Part shown: one piece after another, positions 1 to 5,580 of the stretch
Layout: each line of letters opens with the position of its first letter
Position numbering within the stretch: position 1 is the stretch's first letter
Notes under the pieces: model-generated
What the model was told of the DNA's origin: nothing
Seen by the model: only the letters and a program-made list of their open reading frames with translations
Database searches by the model: none
Translations under genes and position numbers: made by a program
Source: Flavobacteriaceae bacterium
GTDB lineage: Bacteria > Bacteroidota > Bacteroidia > Flavobacteriales > Flavobacteriaceae
Direction of reading: 5' to 3'
DNA length: 5,580 nucleotides
Assembly (NCBI GenBank): GCA_016763215.1
Contig: JAESUF010000138.1
Span: 1 to 5,580 of the forward strand

Positions 1-1031
1 AAGAAGGAGATGCTGTTGCCGTTGGTGCAGTTGTGTGTTTAATAGATATGGATGCTGCAAAACCAGAAGGTGATGCTACTCCTATTAAAGCGGAAGCTAA
101 AGAGACTGTAGAAGTGGAAGCTGTTGCTCCTAAAAAAGACACTACAACGTACGCTACTGGTACTGCTTCACCTGCTGCTAAGAAAATTTTAGCTGAAAAA
201 GGAATTGAAACAACTACTGTAAGCGGAACTGGAAAAGCAGGTAGAATTACAAAGAACGATGCTCAAAACGCGACACCAAGTATGGGAACTCCAACTTCTG
301 GTGGTTCTAGAGGAACATCGCGCAAGAAAATGTCTATGTTGCGTAGAAAAGTTGCACAACGTTTAGTAGCTGTTAAGAGTGAAACTGCTATGCTAACTAC
401 GTTTAACGAAGTAAACATGCAGCCAATTTTTGATCTACGTTCTCAGTACAAAGAAGACTTTAAAGCAAAACATGGTGTTGGATTAGGATTTATGTCTTTC
501 TTCACTTTAGCGATTGTTAGAGCATTGAAATTATATTCTGATGTAAATTCTATGATTGATGGAGATTTCCAAATCAAAAATGATTTTCAAGACATATCTA
601 TTGCGGTTTCTGGACCTAAAGGATTGATGGTGCCTGTAATTAGAAATGCAGAAAACTTATCTTTTAGAGGTGTAGAAAGCGAAGTAAAACGTTTGGCATT
701 GCGTGCAAGAGACGGACAAATTACGGTGGATGAAATGACTGGAGGAACCTTTACCATTACCAATGGTGGTGTTTTTGGGTCTATGTTATCAACACCTATT
801 TTGAATCCTCCACAAAGTGGGATTTTAGGAATGCACAACATTGTAAACAGACCAATGGCCGTAAATGGTGAAGTGGTAATTCAACCAATTATGTACGTTG
901 CATTGTCTTATGACCATCGGGTAATTGATGGACGAGAATCTGTAGGTTTCTTAGTGGCTGTAAAAGAGGCATTAGAAAACCCAATAGAGTTATTGATGGA
1001 CAATAATGTAAGCAAAGCTTTAGAAATGTAA
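1..1031 (+). CDS. odhB: Dihydrolipoyl succinyltransferase, E2 of 2-oxoglutarate dehydrogenase (5' partial)
   Basis: This cytosolic E2 core enzyme transfers the succinyl group from its lipoyl arm to CoA in the TCA cycle. The reading frame is already open at the left edge (first full codon at 3), so the gene starts upstream; a GTG at 33 is internal. The 342 visible residues begin with the end of the lipoyl domain ([15 protein letters not shown]). A Lys/Glu/Ala/Thr-rich linker follows (about 18-52), then the peripheral subunit-binding domain (about 55-87, [13 protein letters not shown]...GRITKNDA), which docks E1/E3. The acyltransferase domain runs from about 109 to 342. It contains [40 protein letters not shown] and the active-site motif [16 protein letters not shown], with the catalytic His at 305 (bases 915-917) and Asp at 309. 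[12 protein letters not shown] and the strong overall match to SucB/OdhB favour succinyl transfer over pyruvate or branched-chain E2. About 65-70 residues, including the lipoylated lysine, are missing only because of the window edge. The E1 gene odhA is often just upstream in this group (inference). Confidence 0.96.
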   Translation, partial: EGDAVAVGAVVCLIDMDAAKPEGDATPIKAEAKETVEVEAVAPKKDTTTYATGTASPAAKKILAEKGIETTTVSGTGKAGRITKNDAQNATPSMGTPTSGGSRGTSRKKMSMLRRKVAQRLVAVKSETAMLTTFNEVNMQPIFDLRSQYKEDFKAKHGVGLGFMSFFTLAIVRALKLYSDVNSMIDGDFQIKNDFQDISIAVSGPKGLMVPVIRNAENLSFRGVESEVKRLALRARDGQITVDEMTGGTFTITNGGVFGSMLSTPILNPPQSGILGMHNIVNRPMAVNGEVVIQPIMYVALSYDHRVIDGRESVGFLVAVKEALENPIELLMDNNVSKALEM

Positions 1032-1076
1032 TCTAGTAGATTGTCGGATTTCCAGATAATTAGATTTATAGATCAT

Positions 1077-1108
1077 AAAATCCTGAGCTTTTTTGCTTAG
1101 GATTTTTT
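1077..1108 (+). terminator. Rho-independent terminator of odhB
   Basis: The arms 1077-1088 (AAAATCCTGAGC) and 1095-1106 (GCTTAGGATTTT) pair over 12 bp with a single G-U wobble. They enclose a six-T loop, and a T-run follows. The hairpin starts 45 bases after the odhB stop codon. It separates odhB from the downstream helicase, which should therefore have its own promoter. The A-run on the left arm would also allow termination from the opposite strand. Confidence 0.85.
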
Positions 1109-1109
1109 A

Positions 1110-1138
1110 TTGAAACACTTTTTGATTAATTACCTTGC
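1110..1138 (+). promoter_or_regulatory. Possible Bacteroidota-type promoter for the helicase gene
   Basis: The Bacteroidota sigma factor recognises a -33 TTG-like box and a -7 box of the form TAnnTTTG. Here a TTG at 1110-1112 and an imperfect TACCTTGC at 1131-1138 lie 18 bases apart. This would place the transcript start at about 1143, only some ten bases before the ATG at 1153. The -7 match lacks one T and the region is AT-rich, so this is a tentative call. It rests partly on the need for a promoter after the odhB terminator. Confidence 0.25.
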
Positions 1139-1152
1139 TTAAAAAAGCTAAA

Positions 1153-3558
1153 ATGCTAAAGAATACTGAACTTGAACTTGCAGTCAATTTTATTGAAAAA
1201 ACGGATAGAAATCTTTTTATCACGGGAAAAGCAGGTACTGGGAAAACAACCTTTTTACATAAAATAAAGAAAGAATCATTAAAAAGAATGGTCATTGTAG
1301 CTCCAACTGGTGTGGCAGCTATTAATGCGAAAGGGGTCACAATCCATTCATTTTTTCAAATGCCTTTTGGCCCTATTTTACCCAATCAAATTCAGAATAC
1401 AACCAATCAACAGCGTAAGTTTAGTAAAATAAAAATTGACATTATAAAATCACTAGATTTAGTGATCATCGATGAGATTAGTATGGTTCGTGCAGATTTG
1501 TTGGATGGAATCGATCAAGTTCTTCGTAGATATAAAGATCGAAATAAGGTATTTGGCGGTGTTCAAATTTTAATGATTGGAGATTTACAGCAATTAGCGC
1601 CTGTTGTAAATGCGAACGAATGGAGTTTGCTAAAGCAATATTATGAAACGATGTACTTTTTTAGCAGTAAAGCGTTTCAAGAGTCTGAAGCAATTAGTAT
1701 TGAACTAAAACATATTTACAGACAAGATAATGAAGAGTTCATTTCGATTTTAAATGAAATTAGAAATGATCAATTGACTGAGGCATCAGCAAAAATATTG
1801 AATGAAAGGTACAACCCAACTTTTGAACCTAAAAAAGAGGAAGGATATATTACGCTAACAACCCATAACAATAGAGCGAATTTAATTAATGATTCTCAGT
1901 TAGAAAAAGTCACGAATAAAAGCTACTTTTTTAAGGCAGCTACTTCAGGGAAATTTTCTGAAAACTCATATCCAAATTCTGAAAACTTAGAATTAAAAGT
2001 AGGAGCACAAGTGATGTTCATTAAAAACGATAGTTCACCAGAGAAAAGATATTTTAATGGAAAAATAGGAACGATCACTTTTTTAGACAATGAAAGTGTT
2101 AGTGTACAATGCCCCAATGACGAGTTTGAAATTGAAACAGCCTACGAAACGTGGGAGAATATCAGTTATTCTATTGATGAAGAGACAAAAGAGATAAAAG
2201 AAGAAGTTTCTGGATCGTTTTCACAAATCCCATTGCGTTTGGCTTGGGCAATTACAATTCATAAAAGTCAGGGCTTAACTTTTGAAAAGGCAATTATAGA
2301 TGCAGGAGCTTCCTTTGCGCATGGGCAAACCTATGTAGCATTAAGTAGATGTACTTCTTTGGAAGGAGTGGTTTTAAAGACAATGATTACTAACAATTCT
2401 ATTATTAATGATAGATCGGTAGATTCCTTCACCAAAGATATTTCGGAGAATGTTCCTGATGAAACTATTTTAAATGCCTCAGAAAGAACCTATCAACTTA
2501 ATTTAATAGCTGAGGTCTTTGATTATCAGAAGTTCTTATACCCAACAACTCGTTTGATTGATATATTTTATAAGAATAGAACAGTTTTAAATGGCGAAAT
2601 TATTGACCAATTGCAAACCATAAAGGACAACGGAATTATCCCCTTGATGAAAGTTGCAAACGGATTTAGAATGCAACTTCAACAGTTTTCTGAAGACGCT
2701 ATTCTAGCTGAAAATAGTACAGCAATTCAAGATAGATTTAAAAAAGCAATCGGTTATTTTACGAGTCAGACAGAAGAGTTTGTAAAAAAACCCTTGGAAG
2801 AAATTACTTTTTCTACTGACAATAAAGCGGTAAAAAAAGACTTTAAAAAACAATTTGAAAATTTACAAGAGACCCTTTCTGTAAAGTTATACTCTTTAAA
2901 AAAACTCACGGAGGGCTTTCATGTTCAAGAGTATTTAAAAGTAAGGTCAGATGCAGTTTTGCAAAATGTTGAGCTTCCTAAAAAGAAGAAGCTACAATCT
3001 AAAAGAGATCCTATACTCGCATTAAAATTACGTGAATTAAGGGACGACATTGCCAAAGTAGAAAGCATCCCTCATTTTCAAATTTTTACACAATCAACCT
3101 TATATGAAATGTGTGATGTTTTGCCTAGAACCCCAAAAGAGCTCATAAAGGTAAATGGTATGGGGAAAATTAGAGTTGAAAAATATGGAGATGAAATTTT
3201 AGAAGTCATTGAAGAATACTGTTTAGACAACGGAATCAATCATAAGAATGAGCAAAAGAAGGAAGATAAGAAACCTACAAAGCAAATTAGTTTTGAATTG
3301 TTTAAAAGTGGATTGTCTATCCAAGAAATAGCGAAGGAAAGAAGTTTAGTATCGAGCACAATAGAAAGCCATTTGGCAAGTTTTATTCCTTCTGGAGAAA
3401 TTGATGTGTTGGAATTAATTCCATTAAAAAAATATAAAAAGATGGTGAAAGCTATCGAGAGTGTTGAATTTAAAAACTTAACTGAACTAAAAGAAAAGGT
3501 AGATAAGTCCTATTCTTTTATAGAATTGAGAATGGTATTAGTCTCATTAGAAGTATAA
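1153..3558 (+). CDS. SF1B (Pif1/RecD2-like) DNA helicase with HRDC and helix-turn-helix C-terminal domains
   Basis: This is a predicted cytosolic ATP-dependent DNA helicase of 801 residues. ATG 1153 was chosen as start; an in-frame TTG at 1135 would add only six residues, and neither has a clear Shine-Dalgarno. Helicase motifs appear in order: Walker A GKAGTGKTT (25-33), motif Ia APTGVAAINAKG (50-61), TIHSFF (63-68), Walker B LVIIDEISMV (103-112), motif III GDLQQLAPV (143-151), IYRQ (188-191), motif V AITIHKSQGLTFE (366-378) and motif VI YVALSRC (394-400). All key ATPase residues are present. These match the Pif1/RecD2 branch of superfamily 1, known for 5'-3' unwinding. Residues 425-615 fit no domain I recognise and include a Lys-rich, probably helical stretch. 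An HRDC-like domain follows (623-691, with LPRTPKELIKVNGMGKIRVEKYGDEI read as two abutting pieces), then a basic linker and an HTH_40-like module (711-800, GLSIQEIAKERSLVSSTIESHL). Both are accessory domains best known from RecQ helicases. A role in replication restart or structured DNA is plausible but inferred. The gene stands alone between two terminators. Confidence 0.9.
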   Translation: MLKNTELELAVNFIEKTDRNLFITGKAGTGKTTFLHKIKKESLKRMVIVAPTGVAAINAKGVTIHSFFQMPFGPILPNQIQNTTNQQRKFSKIKIDIIKSLDLVIIDEISMVRADLLDGIDQVLRRYKDRNKVFGGVQILMIGDLQQLAPVVNANEWSLLKQYYETMYFFSSKAFQESEAISIELKHIYRQDNEEFISILNEIRNDQLTEASAKILNERYNPTFEPKKEEGYITLTTHNNRANLINDSQLEKVTNKSYFFKAATSGKFSENSYPNSENLELKVGAQVMFIKNDSSPEKRYFNGKIGTITFLDNESVSVQCPNDEFEIETAYETWENISYSIDEETKEIKEEVSGSFSQIPLRLAWAITIHKSQGLTFEKAIIDAGASFAHGQTYVALSRCTSLEGVVLKTMITNNSIINDRSVDSFTKDISENVPDETILNASERTYQLNLIAEVFDYQKFLYPTTRLIDIFYKNRTVLNGEIIDQLQTIKDNGIIPLMKVANGFRMQLQQFSEDAILAENSTAIQDRFKKAIGYFTSQTEEFVKKPLEEITFSTDNKAVKKDFKKQFENLQETLSVKLYSLKKLTEGFHVQEYLKVRSDAVLQNVELPKKKKLQSKRDPILALKLRELRDDIAKVESIPHFQIFTQSTLYEMCDVLPRTPKELIKVNGMGKIRVEKYGDEILEVIEEYCLDNGINHKNEQKKEDKKPTKQISFELFKSGLSIQEIAKERSLVSSTIESHLASFIPSGEIDVLELIPLKKYKKMVKAIESVEFKNLTELKEKVDKSYSFIELRMVLVSLEV

Positions 3559-3597
3559 AAAAAACCGAACTACTTAGTAGTTCGGTTTTTTTTATAC
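3553..3597. terminator. Bidirectional terminator, perfect 45-bp inverted repeat
   Basis: The arms 3553-3573 and 3577-3597 are exact 21-base reverse complements around a central TTA. The core is CCGAACTAC / GTAGTTCGG. It is flanked by eight A (3557-3564) on the left and eight T (3586-3593) on the right, so each strand reads as a GC-containing stem followed by a U-run. The left arm includes the last sense codon (GTA) and the TAA stop of the helicase. The right arm ends seven bases before the stop codon of the convergent transporter gene. It should terminate both genes. Confidence 0.93.
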
Positions 3598-3604
3598 AAT
3601 AGAA

Positions 3605-5580
3605 TTACTTCTTGTTTTTCACTTCTTTCGTAGTCATATAAAACTCTTCATAGGTCTGTAATAAACTCATTAATGCTGAGATTAGATCTTGAGTTTCTAT
3701 TAATACACTAAAGTATAAAGTAGTGTTCTTCGGACTCGTTTCGTCCGTTCTAATTCTAGAAACTTGTCGCTCAATAGAAGCAGTAACATCTTTTAATAAT
3801 GCTTGTTTTTCTATTAAAATACTATCCAAATCATCGAATGATCTATTCTCAAAAACAGTACTTACCTTTCCAAGTAAATTAGTTAAATGATTGTCAATTC
3901 CTTTCAAGTCTTTTAATTGACCTTTCTTTAAATTCTTATGGTTGTTATTTACGTGTTTGAAACTCGCTCTAGAAATATAACTAATAGATTGTGCAACGTC
4001 TTGTAAATACCCTAATACTAAAATATAGAATCTACTTGCTTGAACAGAAGTGTCATCTAATGATTTGATAAAGTAGAAAACACCGTCCTTTAAACCATCA
4101 ATTTCATCATTTAACTTACCAACATGCTTGTCGGTCTTACGTAGCTTATTTAAATCATGGTTCGCTAAATCATTTACCACATTGGTATATAGTTTGTTTA
4201 CTCGTTGCGCTACTTCAGCAATATGATCTGCACTCTCTTCAATAACTCCATTAATCGTTATTAATTCAGCTCTTTCTATATACTGTCGCTTTTTAACATT
4301 CTTTGATTTCTTTCTGTGAATTAATGTATTTCGACCAACTAAAAAAGCGACTAGAGCTAATAGAATTGGAATCATAACCATGTGCCAGCTTATTAAATAA
4401 GCAACAAGAGCAGCGGCTACAAAAGCGATAATGGCAGTTAAAAACCATCCACCAACAACATTGATTACTCCGGCAACTCTATATACTGCACTTTCTCTAC
4501 CCCAAGCTCTATCTGCCAAAGATGTACCCATAGCAACCATAAACGTTACGTATGTTGTAGATAGAGGCAATTTCATAGAGGTTGCAATAGAAATTAAAAC
4601 ACCTGCTACAATTAAGTTTACTGAAGCTCTTACCATGTCAAAAGCAGGCAACTCGTACGTTTTATCTTTTGGTAATTCTATGACTGGTTTCTGAAATTTA
4701 GAATCTACAAAAGTCAATACCTTTTTTGGTACTATATAGCTCAACCCTGCATTAATTGCCATAGAAGCCCTAACGACAACTCTCGATAAAGGGTTCGGTT
4801 GAAATTTCTCATGTCCTTCTCCTTGACGAGATAAATTAATTCCCGTGTCAATTACATTTTTTGCTTTGCTAGAAGTCCATAGGGTAACAACCATAATTCC
4901 ACCAGCTAATAACAACAACCAAACATTCGAGGGTACTTTCTGGGCTAATACTTCCATAGAAAAAGCATCGGCTTCTAGACCAGAAACACTCCAAGCCTCA
5001 TACGAATTCCAAGCTGCAATTGGTACACCTACAAAGTTTACCAAATCATTTCCGGAAAATGCCATGGCTAAAGAGAATGTTCCAATACCAATAATTAATT
5101 TTAGTACATTTAGTTTGAAAACTTTGATGAGTACTTGAGAGATTACAGTCCATAAAACAAAACTTCCCACAATAATTAAGAAGGTGTTGTCTTCTATTAA
5201 GTGTTTTACATCCTTATAATAAGGAGTTCCCTTCATTCCCTTTATAATAATAAAGTAGGTAATAGCGGTAATGGCAACCCCACCAAATAAGGCACTAATA
5301 TATGTAGCTCTTCTTTCAAAATTAAATGAATAAATTAATCTTGAAACAAATTGCACAATGGCCCCAACGGAAAATGCGACGACGACCGAGAGCAATATCC
5401 CAAAAATAATTTCTGATGCTGTTTCGTAGTTGATGTATTCCCAAATAGCGCTAAAAGGTTCATTACTATTCCCTGAAATTTTTATTAAAGAGATCGCAAC
5501 AGCCGCTCCTAGTAATTCAAATACAATAGATACTGTAGTCGACGTTGGCATTCCCAATGTATTGAATACATCTAAAAGTA
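3605..5580 (-). CDS. PiT-family inorganic phosphate transporter with C-terminal PhoU-like domain (5' partial)
   Basis: This inner-membrane permease is predicted to import inorganic phosphate, coupled to H+ or Na+ as in the PiT/PHO4/SLC20 family. The frame runs off the right edge; the first full codon is 5578-5576. The TTG at 5557 is internal, because LLDVFNT before it continues the conserved text FNTLGMPTSTTVSIVFELLG. Perhaps 100 N-terminal residues are missing. Of the 657 visible residues, the first 416 or so carry about ten hydrophobic segments (roughly 13-32, 56-83, 92-112, 132-153, 156-175, 218-235, 314-333, 339-354, 365-395, 399-416). The two PiT half-repeats show as PTSTT (11-15) and PLSTT (338-342), plus the second-half signature AFSGNDLVNFVGVP (about 173-186). 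A polar loop lies at about 236-313. Residues 435-652 form a soluble, charged, probably all-helical domain resembling PhoU/DUF47 (ESADHIAEVAQRV, KLNDEIDGLKDGV). Such regulators are often separate proteins next to pit genes; here one is fused. The promoter is outside the window. The coupling ion cannot be read from the sequence. Confidence 0.93.
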   Translation of the reverse strand, partial: LLDVFNTLGMPTSTTVSIVFELLGAAVAISLIKISGNSNEPFSAIWEYINYETASEIIFGILLSVVVAFSVGAIVQFVSRLIYSFNFERRATYISALFGGVAITAITYFIIIKGMKGTPYYKDVKHLIEDNTFLIIVGSFVLWTVISQVLIKVFKLNVLKLIIGIGTFSLAMAFSGNDLVNFVGVPIAAWNSYEAWSVSGLEADAFSMEVLAQKVPSNVWLLLLAGGIMVVTLWTSSKAKNVIDTGINLSRQGEGHEKFQPNPLSRVVVRASMAINAGLSYIVPKKVLTFVDSKFQKPVIELPKDKTYELPAFDMVRASVNLIVAGVLISIATSMKLPLSTTYVTFMVAMGTSLADRAWGRESAVYRVAGVINVVGGWFLTAIIAFVAAALVAYLISWHMVMIPILLALVAFLVGRNTLIHRKKSKNVKKRQYIERAELITINGVIEESADHIAEVAQRVNKLYTNVVNDLANHDLNKLRKTDKHVGKLNDEIDGLKDGVFYFIKSLDDTSVQASRFYILVLGYLQDVAQSISYISRASFKHVNNNHKNLKKGQLKDLKGIDNHLTNLLGKVSTVFENRSFDDLDSILIEKQALLKDVTASIERQVSRIRTDETSPKNTTLYFSVLIETQDLISALMSLLQTYEEFYMTTKEVKNKK

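Noticed and set aside
587..841. Open frame on the minus strand inside odhB
   Set aside because: It lies wholly opposite the strongly conserved catalytic domain of odhB, its product resembles no family I know, and it has no promoter or start context. It is an antisense shadow.
1032..1076. Four AGAT motifs and a small ATCTA/TAGAT inverted repeat after odhB
   Set aside because: Short, irregularly spaced and AT-rich; no regular repeat unit and no known site.
1086..1149. AGCTTTTTT (1086-1094) can pair with AAAAAAGCT (1141-1149), suggesting an attenuator-like alternative fold
   Set aside because: The match is mostly an A/T run and is expected by chance here. It would pair weakly compared with the 12-bp terminator stem, and there is no leader peptide or ligand-binding structure.
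1107..1340. Open frame on the minus strand over the odhB-helicase gap and helicase N-terminus
   Set aside because: Most of it is antisense to the Walker A and motif Ia region; the translated product looks like reverse-read helicase and not a real protein.
1923..2117. Short minus-strand open frame inside the helicase gene
   Set aside because: It is antisense to coding sequence, short, and without recognisable motifs.
2740..2904. Five runs of six or seven A (2740, 2784, 2832, 2845, 2898) in the helicase gene, considered as slippage or programmed frameshift sites
   Set aside because: They encode a Lys-rich stretch in an AT-rich genome, and the frame stays open through all of them. TTTAAAAAAC at 2842 is not in the phase needed for a classical -1 slippery heptamer, and no downstream stop or alternative product supports frameshifting.
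4431..5138. Two plus-strand open frames (4431-4694 and 4845-5138) opposite the phosphate transporter
   Set aside because: Both are antisense to membrane segments and signature motifs of the transporter, and their products show no family features.
1..5580. Possible defence or mobile system built around the helicase
   Set aside because: The helicase is a single-gene unit between two terminators, with housekeeping genes on both sides. No nuclease, integrase, transposase, toxin, reverse transcriptase or direct repeats are visible in the window.

Overview
The window looks like ordinary chromosome from a marine-type or environmental member of the Bacteroidota, most likely family Flavobacteriaceae. 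The DNA is AT-rich (about one third G+C by eye). The helicase start has no clear Shine-Dalgarno sequence. The three proteins have architectures typical of that group: an OdhB E2 subunit, a Pif1-like helicase with a RecQ-type tail, and a large PiT phosphate transporter carrying its own PhoU-like domain. The genus cannot be fixed from the sequence alone.

Layout. Positions 1-1031 (+) hold the 3' part of odhB, the dihydrolipoyl succinyltransferase (E2) of the 2-oxoglutarate dehydrogenase complex. The start of the gene, including most of the lipoyl domain and the lipoylated lysine, lies before the window. A hairpin terminator at about 1077-1108 closes it. Positions 1153-3558 (+) hold the only complete gene, an 801-residue superfamily 1B helicase of the Pif1/RecD2 type with C-terminal HRDC and helix-turn-helix modules. 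A perfect 45-bp inverted repeat (3553-3597), which includes the helicase stop codon, separates it from a convergent gene. That gene (3605 to beyond 5580, minus strand) encodes a PiT-family inorganic phosphate transporter whose N-terminus lies past the window end.

The three genes belong to separate functions: TCA cycle, DNA maintenance and phosphate uptake. Nothing in the spacing suggests they work together; strong terminators insulate each transcription unit. There is no sign of a mobile element, CRISPR array, tRNA, rRNA, defence island or new multi-gene system. The points most worth a second look are the Pif1-like core joined to RecQ-like accessory domains, the unassigned stretch between them, the transporter-PhoU fusion, and the unusually perfect shared terminator.
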